The notes under the pieces are model-generated. The model saw nothing but the letters and a program-made list of their open reading frames with translations, was not told the origin of the DNA and did not search any database. From Caryophanales bacterium (GTDB lineage Bacteria > Bacillota > Bacilli > Exiguobacteriales > Exiguobacteriaceae), in assembly GCA_902362975.1 (NCBI GenBank), contig CABIYO010000009.1, forward strand, positions 1-64,000: 64,000 nt of DNA, given 5' to 3'. Below are positions 9,446 through 17,905 of the stretch, piece after piece. A program made the translations under genes and the position numbers. Position 1 is the first letter of the stretch. Every line of letters begins with the position of its first letter.

Positions 9446-9886
9446 TTATTTCCCCTCCTTTATGTGAAACGTAGTGGTATCTACGTTCTGTTCGTACACA
9501 TCGGCTGATGCCTTCACATCGTCCGGGACAGTGCCCGTGACGCGAACCATCAGTCCGTCCGTGAACGTCACATGAATCGGCCCATCCGTGTTGTCTAACA
9601 AGCGGACAAGCATCTCTGCCACTCGCGCGTCATCGATGGCGAGTTGGTCGGTTGAAATCGTATACGTCATCCGTCCCTCCCAATTCGCTTGAATCACGAC
9701 TAGGCTCGTCTGTGGCACGTTCAAACGAACGAGCGCACTCTCTTCGTCGGCCTGTTTCCGATAGCGTTCGTAAAGTTCCTCGAGCTTAGTCGGATCGAGA
9801 GCCGCATAGAGCGAGATCAATTGAAGCCGATTCATCCATTCGTGACGGACGGTCGATAAGAGCTCGAGTGTCTGTTCTGAATCCAT
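9446..9886 (-). CDS. Spo0B-like phosphotransferase (SpoOB_a domain)
   Basis: A 146-residue protein with the helical-hairpin motif RHEWMNRLQLI around His15, equivalent to the phosphorylated His30 of B. subtilis Spo0B, followed by a degenerate ATPase-like region. Spo0B passes phosphate from Spo0F to Spo0A in the sporulation phosphorelay. Here the gene keeps its place between rpmA and obg although neighbouring sporulation genes are missing. It is short and diverged outside the histidine motif. It could serve another phosphorelay or be under relaxed selection. The product stops at the obg start, implying coupling. Confidence 0.8.
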   Translation of the reverse strand: MDSEQTLELLSTVRHEWMNRLQLISLYAALDPTKLEELYERYRKQADEESALVRLNVPQTSLVVIQANWEGRMTYTISTDQLAIDDARVAEMLVRLLDNTDGPIHVTFTDGLMVRVTGTVPDDVKASADVYEQNVDTTTFHIKEGK

Positions 9887-9901
9887 TTGATCCTCTCCTA
9901 G

Positions 9902-9936
9902 AAAAAAAGACTCTAACCAAATAAGTGGCTAGAGTC
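9902..9936 (-). terminator. Terminator after rpmA
   Basis: An 11-bp stem (GACTCTAACCA at 9909-9919 with TGGCTAGAGTC at 9926-9936, one mismatch) is followed by seven T on the minus strand. It separates the rplU-prp-rpmA unit from the Spo0B-like/obg pair. Confidence 0.85.
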
Positions 9937-9952
9937 TTCTGCGTCGTTCAAC

Positions 9953-10234
9953 TTACGCGACTGGGTAAACGCTCACTTGTTTCTTGTCGCGACCAAGACG
10001 CTCATAGCGTACTACGCCGTCAACTTTCGCAAACAAAGTGTCGTCGCCACCACGGCCAACGTTTTCACCTGGGTGAATCTTTGTACCGCGTTGGCGGTAA
10101 AGGATTGATCCAGCTGAAACTGTTTGTCCGTCAGCGCGTTTTGCACCGAGACGTTTCGAAATTGAGTCACGACCGTTTTTAGTCGAACCAACTCCCTTTT
10201 TCGAAGCGAAGAACTGAAGGTTCAATTGTAACAT
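9953..10234 (-). CDS. rpmA: Ribosomal protein L27 with cleavable N-terminus
   Basis: L27 of the 50S subunit, 93 residues. The start chosen ([14 protein letters not shown]) is 9 nt after AGGAGGTG; the GTG three codons upstream overlaps that site. The N-terminal LNLQFFA motif is the Firmicute extension removed by the protease Prp, encoded just upstream. Removal exposes the residues that reach the peptidyl transferase centre. Confidence 0.97.
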   Translation of the reverse strand: MLQLNLQFFASKKGVGSTKNGRDSISKRLGAKRADGQTVSAGSILYRQRGTKIHPGENVGRGGDDTLFAKVDGVVRYERLGRDKKQVSVYPVA

Positions 10235-10246
10235 GAGGTCCACCTC

Positions 10247-10582
10247 CTATTGTTCAATTTGGATATATTCACCGTAGCTTTGGGCGATCGTGTCTAACTG
10301 CACGAGCATCCCTTCTAATAACAGTTGGGTGCGTTCCATATCCTGCGGTGATAAGTCAGGATACGTCTCGACATAAAAGTAACCACCCTCTGTTTGATCT
10401 GCCATTTCTACAAGAAGCGATTGACCCGCAAGCGTTTCGACGGCATTATAGGCACCAAAGATGATGGCTGAAACACCGGCGCACACCAAGTCAGAACCAG
10501 GTTCTGCAAAATTGGCATGACCCGTCACTTCGACGGAGCGAATCGACTTCGCCTCGTCTCGTCTTACCTTGACCCGAATCAT
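10247..10582 (-). CDS. prp: Ribosomal-processing cysteine protease Prp
   Basis: A 111-residue protease that trims the N-terminus of L27. The catalytic dyad is His22 (TGHANFAEPG) and Cys34 (DLVCAGVSA), at the same numbering as S. aureus Prp. It lies between rplU and rpmA as in other Firmicutes (YsxB). A phage scaffold in this window carries a related cleavage motif, so it may also act on that protein. Confidence 0.95.
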   Translation of the reverse strand: MIRVKVRRDEAKSIRSVEVTGHANFAEPGSDLVCAGVSAIIFGAYNAVETLAGQSLLVEMADQTEGGYFYVETYPDLSPQDMERTQLLLEGMLVQLDTIAQSYGEYIQIEQ

Positions 10583-10585
10583 AGC

Positions 10586-10894
10586 TTACGCTTCGATTTT
10601 CTCGATGCGAACTTTCGTGTAAGGCTGACGATGACCTTGCTTACGACGGTAGTTTTTCTTAGCTTTCATTTTGAAGACAGTGATCTTCTTAGCGCGGCCG
10701 TGTTTTACCACTGTACCGACAACTTTAGCGCCTTCTACGAGTGGAGCGCCGACTTTAACATCGTCACCACCAACGAAAAGAACCTCACCGAATTCTACAG
10801 TACCTTCGACATCAGCATCGAGTTTTTCGATGTAGATCTCTTGACCTGCTTCAACTTTGATTTGCTTACCACCAGTTTTGATGATTGCGTACAT
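10586..10894 (-). CDS. rplU: Ribosomal protein L21
   Basis: A 102-residue 50S protein, beginning [11 protein letters not shown]. The ATG is preceded by AAGGAGGTGCACGTAT. The frame is open further upstream, but that part is the structured leader, not protein. Signature [19 protein letters not shown] is at the C-terminus. Confidence 0.97.
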   Translation of the reverse strand: MYAIIKTGGKQIKVEAGQEIYIEKLDADVEGTVEFGEVLFVGGDDVKVGAPLVEGAKVVGTVVKHGRAKKITVFKMKAKKNYRRKQGHRQPYTKVRIEKIEA

Positions 10895-10899
10895 ATACG

Positions 10900-11012
10900 T
10901 GCACCTCCTTGTTAAACTCAGACTCGCCATCCTGGGCAGGGCAAAAACCTTTAAAAACCCGTTCTGTGCGGTTGTAGCCATTTGGGTGCTTCCAAACGAA
11001 CTAACGTTATAG
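10900..11012 (-). ncRNA. Probable ribosomal protein L21 leader
   Basis: About 110 nt of untranslated sequence between a good promoter and rplU. It includes GCACCCAAATGGCTACAACCG and GGATGGCGAGTCTGAG segments of the kind I associate with the L21 leader of Bacilli, an autoregulatory mRNA structure. A covariance-model search was not possible. Confidence 0.6.
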
Positions 11013-11042
11013 ATAATACCATTCTCGATTAATCATTGTCAA
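11013..11042 (-). promoter_or_regulatory. Promoter of rplU-prp-rpmA
   Basis: On the minus strand TTGACA (11042-11037) is separated by 18 nt from TATTAT (11018-11013). The -35 box overlaps the end of the upstream RNase gene. Confidence 0.75.
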
Positions 11043-12364
11043 CGACGAGATAAGAAATTCTGACATTCTTCGGACGTCCCATAAAAGACGAACTCCGGCT
11101 CCCCTTCGACGAGATGCACCTCGATGTCAAATTCGTGCCAGGAAGCGTCATGCCACTTCTTAGGGAGTGAGAGCACGACCGCTTCGTATTGATCATTCAA
11201 ATCAAGGAGCGACCGTTCAAACTGTGAGAAGATGGCTAATTTTGAGGGCTTGCCGGCATGAACCATCCGGTCATGAATCGAGCGACCGGTCCGTTCCCGC
11301 GACAGCTCGAACAGCCCCATCCGTGTGAAACCGTACACTTCGACCCGTCGTGGGTCACGCACCCCAAGTTCTTTCATCTTTTTAAGGAGACGGGTCTGTC
11401 CTTCTTTTGAACCTCGTAAGAAATCGATGACGACCATGCCTCCGATGTTTCGCAGGCGCAACTGCTCCATGATTGAATAGAGCGCGGCTTCATTGATGGT
11501 ATCGGCCGCACGCCCCTTATCTTTGACGGCGACATTTTTGCCACTGTTCACGTCGATGACGGTCATCGTCTCGACTTGTTCAATCAAGACGAACGCCCCA
11601 CCATCCAACCAGACGGCACGGCTCTCCAGTTTCTCGATGGCTCCATCGAGACGTTTCGCTTCAGGCATCCGTCCTTTTCCGATATGACGTTTCACGGGGA
11701 CATCCAATCGTTCGAGTCGCGTTTGACCTTCTTTATCATTCAACAGCACGGACTCGACTGCATGACGCCTCACGAAGTGTTCGCATAGTAGCTCGTCTTG
11801 CCCGAACCGTTGCTCGATCACTATGGTCGAACGGTTACGCAATCGGTTCAGTTCTTCCTGTAACGCTTCCGGCGCCACTTGTCCGGCTTCCGTCCGAAAT
11901 AAGACCCCTTCCTCTTCCGTTAAGTCGAGCGCCTTTGAGAGGCGGTCCTGCGTGACGAGGTCGAGTTTCCGGCTGAACAATTGCCGACGTCCAAATGGGA
12001 AATACACAAGATATCGTCCGCCGAACCGAATGTTCTCTGTCACTTTATGATGCTTGCCGTTGATTCCTTCTTTTGTCACTTGGACGAGTCGCTTTTCCCC
12101 GACAACTGCTGCTTGCCCGATGGCCGGTACTTCCGGATACGTGGCGAGCGCACGGAGCGTCTCTGCGATCGGGAGAAAATAGGTCGTCTCCCCGTCCGTC
12201 AAAAAGGCTGCCCCGAGCGACGGGTGGATCCGTTCAATTGCGGCTTCGACGATGGTCCCGACAGACAGTTGGTCGACAAACCGTTCCTCGACTTCGAGTA
12301 ATCGTTCGCCGTCCACGAGCATCGCCCGTTCAATGGAAGGTGTTCGTTCGTAGATTAGCTTCAT
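11039..12364 (-). CDS. Ribonuclease E/G family protein lacking the zinc-link
   Basis: A protein of about 441 residues with an N-terminal S1-type RNA-binding region (VGTIVEAAIERIHPSLGAAFL) and the RNase E/G catalytic core. The metal-binding aspartates are seen in VIDVNSGKN and MVVIDFLRG. RNase E/G family enzymes cleave single-stranded RNA at 5' monophosphate ends. The CPxCxG zinc-link normally placed after the ELSRERT helix is absent: the region reads on with no cysteine, and the protein has only two cysteines elsewhere. The ATG chosen lies 8 nt after AAAGGAG. It occupies the position of spoIVFAB in B. subtilis. Confidence 0.85.
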   Translation of the reverse strand: MKLIYERTPSIERAMLVDGERLLEVEERFVDQLSVGTIVEAAIERIHPSLGAAFLTDGETTYFLPIAETLRALATYPEVPAIGQAAVVGEKRLVQVTKEGINGKHHKVTENIRFGGRYLVYFPFGRRQLFSRKLDLVTQDRLSKALDLTEEEGVLFRTEAGQVAPEALQEELNRLRNRSTIVIEQRFGQDELLCEHFVRRHAVESVLLNDKEGQTRLERLDVPVKRHIGKGRMPEAKRLDGAIEKLESRAVWLDGGAFVLIEQVETMTVIDVNSGKNVAVKDKGRAADTINEAALYSIMEQLRLRNIGGMVVIDFLRGSKEGQTRLLKKMKELGVRDPRRVEVYGFTRMGLFELSRERTGRSIHDRMVHAGKPSKLAIFSQFERSLLDLNDQYEAVVLSLPKKWHDASWHEFDIEVHLVEGEPEFVFYGTSEECQNFLSRR

Positions 12365-12385
12365 CTGCATCACTCCTTTCGACAG

Positions 12386-12406
12386 AAAAAGGCAACTTCC
12401 GTCGCC
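12386..12406 (-). terminator. Terminator after minD
   Basis: On the minus strand GGCGAC-GGAA-GTTGCC forms a 6-bp stem followed by TTTTT, between minD and the RNase gene. Confidence 0.65.
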
Positions 12407-12413
12407 TTTGCCT

Positions 12414-13271
12414 TTACGCTTTTTTCATTCTAAATTTCATCATGAGTCGTGCCCAGAAGCCGACCGGTGCCGTCTCCGTCTGAATCGACATGAGCGGGAC
12501 CGATTCGCCAAGAATACGGCGCGTGATGTTCCGGTACGCTTGTCCGGCATAGTTATCCGGATTCATCGTGACCGGGACACCGCGGTTCGCGGCTGCGATG
12601 ACTTCCTCATCATCGATGACGACACCGAGTAAGTCGATCGACAGGATGCGCATGATGTCATCGATGTCGAGCATGTCGCCCGATTCGACGAGATGGTTCT
12701 TGACTCGGTTGACAATCAGTTTCGGCGCATCGATGTGTTCCGCTTGCTCGAGCATCCCGATGATTCGGTCTGCATCTTGAACCGCCGCTTTTTCAGGTGT
12801 CGTGACAACGATCGCCTCATCCGCTCCAGCGATGGCGTTCATGAACCCTTGCTCGATTCCAGCAGGACAGTCGATCAAGACGAAATCATATTCCGTCTTC
12901 AACTGATCAACGATTTCTTTCACTTGTTCGGGATTCACTGACGTCTTGTCTTTCGACTGTGCGGCCGGGAGTAAATACATCTCCTCGAAGCGTTTATCGC
13001 GGACGAGCGCCTGATTCAACTTACATTGACCCGTGATGACATCGACAAGGTTATAAATGCTCCGGTTGTCGAGACCGAGAATGATATCGAGGTTACGCAA
13101 TCCGATATCTGTATCGACGAGACAGACCGAGTGTCCAGACAAGGCGAGCCCCGTCCCGATGTTGGCGGTCGTCGTTGTCTTGCCGACGCCCCCTTTTCCT
13201 GATGTCACGACGATGGCTCTGCCGTTTTTAACTTCTTTTTCTGTATGTACAGGCTCCACTACTTGCTCCAT
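12414..13271 (-). CDS. minD: Septum site-determining ATPase MinD
   Basis: MinD is a membrane-associated ATPase that recruits MinC to block division near poles. The deviant Walker A motif is TSGKGGVGKTT, the switch region DTDIGLRNLD is intact, and the C-terminal GFWARLMMKFRMKK is the amphipathic membrane-targeting helix. The linker before it is slightly longer than usual. The ATG 8 nt after GAGGG is preferred over the GTG at 13280; both keep the overlap with the end of minC. Confidence 0.95.
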   Translation of the reverse strand: MEQVVEPVHTEKEVKNGRAIVVTSGKGGVGKTTTTANIGTGLALSGHSVCLVDTDIGLRNLDIILGLDNRSIYNLVDVITGQCKLNQALVRDKRFEEMYLLPAAQSKDKTSVNPEQVKEIVDQLKTEYDFVLIDCPAGIEQGFMNAIAGADEAIVVTTPEKAAVQDADRIIGMLEQAEHIDAPKLIVNRVKNHLVESGDMLDIDDIMRILSIDLLGVVIDDEEVIAAANRGVPVTMNPDNYAGQAYRNITRRILGESVPLMSIQTETAPVGFWARLMMKFRMKKA

Positions 13272-13276
13272 TCCAC

Positions 13277-13948
13277 TCACCCTCTCTGTAATTCCATTGC
13301 ATACGCGTCTTTCAGACCTGTCATGACGTGGCGGAGACGTGTCATCTCGATCCCATCACTCGTCTGATACGCACATCCCAGCTCAATCTCAGGAAGTTCT
13401 TCCTCGTCCTCAGCTGTGAGTACATGTTCGCCGATTGCTAAAAACTTTGGATGGAGCAGACTCGCGGTGATGACCGCTTCTTCCCATCCTTCGACACCGG
13501 CACGCACATTTCCTCGTATCGTCCCTAAACAATAAATACTTCCTGTCGCCCGGACCTCTGACCCCGGATTGATATCCCCGATCACGAGCACCGAACCGTC
13601 AAACGTCAAGACTTGTCCACTCCGAATCGTTCCGCTGTGATAGTGGAACGTCTTTCTGCCGTACGTCGCTTTCGCTTCTTCTGTCAACATGACATCGCTC
13701 GACAAGTCTTCAATATAAAAAACGCCATGACGAGCGACGACCTCACGAATTTGACGTGACAGCTCCTCGTCAATATAACGAGTACCCGCGTGCAACTTCA
13801 GGGCAATCTTTCCGGACGGCGGCTCCATTTCTTGTAATGTCGCTTCTAAGTCCGTAAGCACCTCGTCGATGCCACTCTTCGGATTGAAGTGTATGGCAAT
13901 GCCGTTGCGATGTCCTTTAATCGTAATGTGTCGTTTACGCTCCATCAT
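13277..13948 (-). CDS. minC: Septum site-determining protein MinC
   Basis: A 223-residue FtsZ antagonist. The N-terminal domain (about 1-100) precedes the beta-helical C-terminal domain with HYSGTIRSGQVLTFDGSVLVIGDINPGSEV, shown here in parts: RSGQ, GDINPG and LGTIRG motifs. The start is an ATG-ATG pair after GAGGG, and either could be used. It overlaps minD and follows mreD with a 2-nt gap, one mre-min transcript. Confidence 0.93.
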   Translation of the reverse strand: MMERKRHITIKGHRNGIAIHFNPKSGIDEVLTDLEATLQEMEPPSGKIALKLHAGTRYIDEELSRQIREVVARHGVFYIEDLSSDVMLTEEAKATYGRKTFHYHSGTIRSGQVLTFDGSVLVIGDINPGSEVRATGSIYCLGTIRGNVRAGVEGWEEAVITASLLHPKFLAIGEHVLTAEDEEELPEIELGCAYQTSDGIEMTRLRHVMTGLKDAYAMELQRG

Positions 13949-13950
13949 GG

Positions 13951-14454
13951 CTACCCTCTTTTCGCAACAGGGCGTGTCGTCACATAACGTGTCATCGGAT
14001 AATAAAGAATCACGATGGCGATGGCATTGACGAGCATCGTCCCTGGAATCTGTTCAACCAATAGTGTTTGAATCGTCATCAATGTCCCACCAATCGCTAC
14101 CATGATCCCGTAAATCGCAAAGGTGAAAACGAGAATCATAAACGTGAACGTAATGGTGACGGAGAAGAAGTTCTCACCTATATATTTTAACACGAAGCTG
14201 GCTAAGAGAGGAATGAGTGAAAAAGTAAATACATAGATTCCAATCAGGTCAGTGTAGACGATATCATACAGCAGTCCGAATACAAGCCCGAACCCGAGTG
14301 CCGTCTCCCAACGACCGTACAGACTGACAAACATCAGTCCGATCAGCGTCAAGAAGAGAAACGGCGTGGCGTAGTGCCAAGAAAAAATCGATGCCCATGT
14401 TCCTTCAATAAGAAAAAGGAGGAACAAGGCGATGAACACTTTCATGTTACTCAC
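13951..14454 (-). CDS. mreD: Rod shape-determining protein MreD
   Basis: A 167-residue polytopic membrane protein with about five hydrophobic segments, part of the MreBCD elongasome. The predicted GTG start is 8 nt after GGAGGA and overlaps the mreC stop (GTGA); an ATG three codons later is possible. Identification rests on hydropathy, position and the GFGLVFGLLYDI-type motif. Confidence 0.9.
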   Translation of the reverse strand: MSNMKVFIALFLLFLIEGTWASIFSWHYATPFLFLTLIGLMFVSLYGRWETALGFGLVFGLLYDIVYTDLIGIYVFTFSLIPLLASFVLKYIGENFFSVTITFTFMILVFTFAIYGIMVAIGGTLMTIQTLLVEQIPGTMLVNAIAIVILYYPMTRYVTTRPVAKRG

Positions 14455-15337
14455 CCGCTGCTCCTCCTTCCTCGGGACCCGTTAGAAACGGTTCGTCTAG
14501 TGTCCGATCAATCACGTACATTTGTGAGAACTCATTGAAGTCGGCCTCCGGTTTAATCCGGGCGACTTGTGAGACGCCATATTCATCCGTCTCGATCGAT
14601 TCGATCGTACCGATGACGAGCCCGGCCGGATAACGTCCACCGAGTCCAGACGTCGAGACGATTTCTCCTTCTTTCAGCTTGACACTATTCGATACTTTCG
14701 TGAAGAACAATTCGTTCGTCTCCGTGTCGAATCCGTCAACCGTCCCATACGTCGGTTTGCCATCCGCATCTTTGACCACAGCCGAGACGTTGTTCGTCCG
14801 GTTGTTGTCGCTGAGCAGTTGCACTTGCGACGTATAGGCGCTCGTTTGAATGACACGACCGACCATCCCGCTCGCCGCGGTCACGGCCATGCCCTTTTCA
14901 ACGCCGCTTTCTGAGCCGACGTTGATGGTGACGTAGCGTTGCCAATCGTTCGGTGTCCGACCGATGACCTCCGCCGGAATGAGGTCGAAGTCACGTAACG
15001 ACTCTTCTTTTGCTTCGACCATCTTTCGAAGCTCCTCATTCTCACGGCGCAAATCATCCGCCTCAACCGATACCTCGGCGTACTTCGCCAAATGTTTTTT
15101 CAGCTGGCGGTTCTCTTCGTAGATATCGCGGACGTCTGAGATGGACGACACCGTCGAGTCCATCCATCCGATTGGTACCACGAACACTCGCTGGAACGTG
15201 CCGACCACATCACGCGTGACATCTTGGTACCAGGCTGATTCCGATCGTCCTCGAATCGAAACCCCTAAAATGACGAAAAACAAGATCAGTACAAGTAGCG
15301 TGATGATGAGCTTTTTATTACGTACGAATCGGCTCAT
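14447..15337 (-). CDS. mreC: Rod shape-determining protein MreC
   Basis: A 296-residue protein with one N-terminal membrane anchor (about 8-27), a coiled coil (about 65-105) and the extracytoplasmic double beta-barrel domain (AEVIGRTPNDWQRYVTIN, GMVGRVIQ, GEIVSTSGLGGRYPAGLVIG). It links MreB filaments to wall synthases. Confidence 0.95.
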   Translation of the reverse strand: MSRFVRNKKLIITLLVLILFFVILGVSIRGRSESAWYQDVTRDVVGTFQRVFVVPIGWMDSTVSSISDVRDIYEENRQLKKHLAKYAEVSVEADDLRRENEELRKMVEAKEESLRDFDLIPAEVIGRTPNDWQRYVTINVGSESGVEKGMAVTAASGMVGRVIQTSAYTSQVQLLSDNNRTNNVSAVVKDADGKPTYGTVDGFDTETNELFFTKVSNSVKLKEGEIVSTSGLGGRYPAGLVIGTIESIETDEYGVSQVARIKPEADFNEFSQMYVIDRTLDEPFLTGPEEGGAAGE

Positions 15338-15350
15338 CGTGTCTCACCTC

Positions 15351-16388
15351 TCATCGACGTGACGAGATGCCTGATTTCGAACGGAGGACGTCCATCATTT
15401 CAAGAGATTTTCCAGTACCGACCGCTACGCAGTCGAGTGGCTCATCCGCAACGAGTGTCGGGATGTGTGTCTCCTCTGAGATCACGTCGTCCAAGTTTTT
15501 GAGGAGCGCGCCGCCGCCTGTCAAGACGATTCCGCGGTCCATGACGTCAGCCGCAAGTTCTGGAGGTGTTTGCTCAAGCGTTTGCTTAACCCCTGCCAAA
15601 ATCGCTTCGACTGTATCCGAAAGAGCTTCACACACTTCTGCAGACGTGACTTCGATCTGTTTTGGAAGTCCTGATACGAGGTCGCGACCACGGATTTCCA
15701 TCTTCTCCGCTTCGTTCGATGCATCGATGCGCGCCGAACCGACTTCCATTTTGAGCGTCTCGGCTGTACGTTCCCCGATCATGAGGTTGTACTTGTTCTT
15801 GATGTAACGAATAATGGCATCATCCATTTCGTCACCCCCGACACGAATCGATTGGCTTGTCACGATGCCGCCGAGTGAGATCACTGCGACTTCGGTCGTA
15901 CCGCCACCGATATCGACGACCATCGAGCCAGTCGGTTCCCAAACTGGGAGACCTGCACCGATTGCTGCCGCAAACGGTTCTTCGATTGTGTATGCTTCAC
16001 GAGCGCCTGCTTGTTTCGCAGCGTCTTCCACGGCACGTTTTTCAACAGACGTGATACCGCTTGGGACACAAATCATGACGTTCGTCTTCGATGAGAACAA
16101 ACCGCCTTTTGATTTTTGAGCTTGCTCCATGAAGTATTTGATCATCGTCGCTGTCGTTTCGAAGTCAGCGATGACGCCGTCTTTCATCGGACGACGTGCA
16201 GAGACGTTCCCCGGAGTACGTCCAATCATATCTTTGGCCTGGTTCCCAACGGCCTCAATTCTACCTGTATCTGTGCGGAACGCCACGACGGACGGTTCAC
16301 GAACAACAATTCCTTGACCCTTTACATAAACGAGCGTGTTAGCCGTTCCAAGGTCGATTCCGATTTCTCGGTTAAAACTACGAAACAT
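15351..16388 (-). CDS. mreB: Actin-like rod-shape protein MreB
   Basis: MreB polymerises at the membrane and directs lateral wall synthesis. The 345-residue product starts [17 protein letters not shown] and carries the actin-fold phosphate loops and [13 protein letters not shown]. The chosen ATG is 8 nt after AGAGGAG; the 23 in-frame codons upstream include the -10 region and are not part of the protein. First gene of mreB-mreC-mreD-minC-minD. Confidence 0.96.
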   Translation of the reverse strand: MFRSFNREIGIDLGTANTLVYVKGQGIVVREPSVVAFRTDTGRIEAVGNQAKDMIGRTPGNVSARRPMKDGVIADFETTATMIKYFMEQAQKSKGGLFSSKTNVMICVPSGITSVEKRAVEDAAKQAGAREAYTIEEPFAAAIGAGLPVWEPTGSMVVDIGGGTTEVAVISLGGIVTSQSIRVGGDEMDDAIIRYIKNKYNLMIGERTAETLKMEVGSARIDASNEAEKMEIRGRDLVSGLPKQIEVTSAEVCEALSDTVEAILAGVKQTLEQTPPELAADVMDRGIVLTGGGALLKNLDDVISEETHIPTLVADEPLDCVAVGTGKSLEMMDVLRSKSGISSRR

Positions 16389-16422
16389 AGGTGTTGCTCC
16401 TCTCTTCATTACACTATTTTTT

Positions 16423-16483
16423 ATTATAACGGAAAAATCATGTTTGAAAACGTTCATTCGATTACAGGTTATTTACAATAACC
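16423..16483 (-). promoter_or_regulatory. mreB promoter region with upstream palindrome
   Basis: On the minus strand a perfect -10 box TATAAT (16428-16423) lies about 35 nt before the mreB ATG; the -35 match is weak. Further upstream is a perfect palindrome GGTTATTTACAATAACC (16467-16483, 7-bp arms), which might be an operator. Confidence 0.5.
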
Positions 16484-16543
16484 GCATCTCAGTCCTGTCT
16501 CACCGTCTATTAGTTTGCCTTCTTTTCGGCAAAAAGGCAAATC

Positions 16544-16571
16544 AAAAAAGCAGACGCGAGTGAGCGTCTGC
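16544..16571 (-). terminator. Terminator after the small membrane-protein gene
   Basis: An 8-bp perfect stem (GCAGACGC 16550-16557, GCGTCTGC 16564-16571) is followed by TTTTTT on the minus strand. Confidence 0.85.
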
Positions 16572-16586
16572 CTAAGATGAGAACGA

Positions 16587-17027
16587 TTACAATCCTGGTT
16601 GGAGCGGAAGCAGTAACATCGCTCCGTAAAAGAATACCGAGAAAATCAACACCGGTCGAAAGAAGCGGGATGGCTTGAGTCGGGTCGCTCCTGCCAAAAA
16701 GCTCGATGTTGTCACGACGAAAAGGTAGATCCCGATATACATGAGCAGGAGACGGACGAGTACCGTCCAGATGCCGAGTTGATCGAGTTCATTGAAAGTG
16801 AGCACAATCAGACCAAGGTAGGCGATGAGCGATAGAATCCCTACGCCGACACCGACGAGCGGCGAGACGCGGTCGAGCCAGTGGTCCTGATTGAACCGCA
16901 TAAACAGCGCTGTGCTCACAAATAAAAACAGGATGAACACAACGATAGAGAAGATAGTCGGTTCTAGATGTATGTAACTCACAAGAAGCGATAATCCGAC
17001 CATCAGGATCCAAATTATTTTTTCCAT
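16587..17027 (-). CDS. Small polytopic membrane protein, unknown function
   Basis: A 146-residue protein with four or five hydrophobic helices (about 5-20, 25-42, 57-77, 87-107, 122-142) and short polar loops. I do not recognise a family. It has its own terminator and lies between the disrupted radC and mreB, a place where B. subtilis has no gene. Base composition is like the host genes, so it looks chromosomal rather than phage. Confidence 0.7.
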   Translation of the reverse strand: MEKIIWILMVGLSLLVSYIHLEPTIFSIVVFILFLFVSTALFMRFNQDHWLDRVSPLVGVGVGILSLIAYLGLIVLTFNELDQLGIWTVLVRLLLMYIGIYLFVVTTSSFLAGATRLKPSRFFRPVLIFSVFFYGAMLLLPLQPGL

Positions 17028-17083
17028 AAAAACACCTCATTTATTTTCAATCAACATCTTGATTCGATTAGAGAAAACTATCT

Positions 17084-17326
17084 TCATTCAGACAATTCAT
17101 TCGAATGTTGTGATTTCTCTTTTCCTTCGTGAAAAATCATGCAAAGAGCTAAAATCAAACAAATCAATCCGCCCAGACCAGTCGTGATCAAGGACAATTG
17201 CTCATCAAAAAAAGCTTTACTAACTCCTAAAAAATGAGAAACACCCAACCAATCACATTCCATATTGTAATACGCATTGTAATACGCGACATTCGGTAAG
17301 CTCCTATGTACAAATTCATGCATCAT
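17084..17326 (-). CDS. Small single-pass membrane protein with an N-terminal HEFVH
   Basis: A putative protein of about 80 residues beginning MMHEFVHRSLPN, with one strong hydrophobic segment (about 48-65) and a charged tail. HEFVH fits HEXXH, but the protein is too short for a known metallopeptidase. The sequence is more AT-rich than its neighbours and the ribosome site (GAGAG) is weak, so it may be a remnant of a larger gene. Confidence 0.4.
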   Translation of the reverse strand: MMHEFVHRSLPNVAYYNAYYNMECDWLGVSHFLGVSKAFFDEQLSLITTGLGGLICLILALCMIFHEGKEKSQHSNELSE

Positions 17327-17416
17327 TATTTCTACTCTCTTCAAATTCTACATCTCCATTCACCTTTTTCCAACTATATCCAAAATTTAATGAGGTGCCA
17401 GTACTCTCGTAAACAC

Positions 17417-17442
17417 AAAAAAGCAGACATCACGATGCCTGC
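17417..17442 (-). terminator. Terminator after radC
   Basis: GCAGACATCACGATGCCTGC (17423-17442) forms an imperfect 9-bp stem and is followed by six T on the minus strand. Confidence 0.75.
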
Positions 17443-17452
17443 TCTCTACTCC

Positions 17453-17752
17453 TTACCCATTCATATATCCCCGCTGCTTCATGCTGACGTAATGGTCTTC
17501 CCCGATGATGACGTGGTCGAGACAAGCGATGCCGACGATATTGCCTGCCTCGACCAACCGTTCGGACACTTCGATATCTTCCCGACTCGGGGTCGCGTCC
17601 CCGCTCGGATGATTGTGCACAGCGATAAAGCATGCCGCCGACAACTTGAGCGCCTCACGAAACACATCACGCGGGTGGACGATTGAGGAGTTGAGCCCTC
17701 CGACGAAGAGCGTCTTCCGATCAATCAGTTGGTTCTTCGTATTCAAATACAA
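17453..17752 (-). pseudogene. radC: radC 3' fragment, interrupted by the prophage
   Basis: The 99-residue frame encodes the C-terminal part of a RadC-family JAB/MPN+ protein, with the metal-binding motif HNHPSGD and upstream [12 protein letters not shown]. The N-terminal helix-hairpin-helix half lies 36 kb away at 54016-54378. The fragment begins exactly at the prophage boundary; its apparent TTG start is an accident of the junction. Joining the two halves at the shared ACA gives a continuous frame of about 216 residues, close to the usual RadC length. Confidence 0.93.
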
Positions 17753-17776
17753 ACATATAAAGTAGAGACAAACACT
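17741..17776. other. attL of the prophage
   Basis: radC sequence up to 17752, the 3-bp common ACA at 17753-17755, then phage sequence TATAAAGTAGA. The phage side supplies the right arm of the attP inverted repeat. Confidence 0.85.
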
Positions 17777-17840
17777 AAAACTATTTATCTTTTTTTTCGA
17801 TTTTCTTCATTTATAGTTAAGAGTGTCAGATAGATTTATA

Positions 17841-17876
17841 AAAAGTCTCTAATATCCTATAAATAGAGACTTTTTT
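17841..17876. terminator. Bidirectional hairpin inside attL
   Basis: AAAAGTCTCTA (17841-17851) pairs with TAGAGACTTTT (17864-17874), with A-runs before and T-runs after. It may insulate the prophage from radC read-through. Confidence 0.7.
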
Positions 17877-17905
17877 ATCTTAATTAAAATCAGGAGGTTC
17901 TAGCT

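Noticed and set aside
10895..10981. An N-terminal extension of L21
   Set aside because: The in-frame codons lie in the structured leader; the ATG at 10894 has a strong ribosome site and the normal L21 start.
17453..17752. A complete small MPN+ protein
   Set aside because: It begins exactly at the prophage junction with an accidental TTG and continues the RadC fragment found at 54016-54378.
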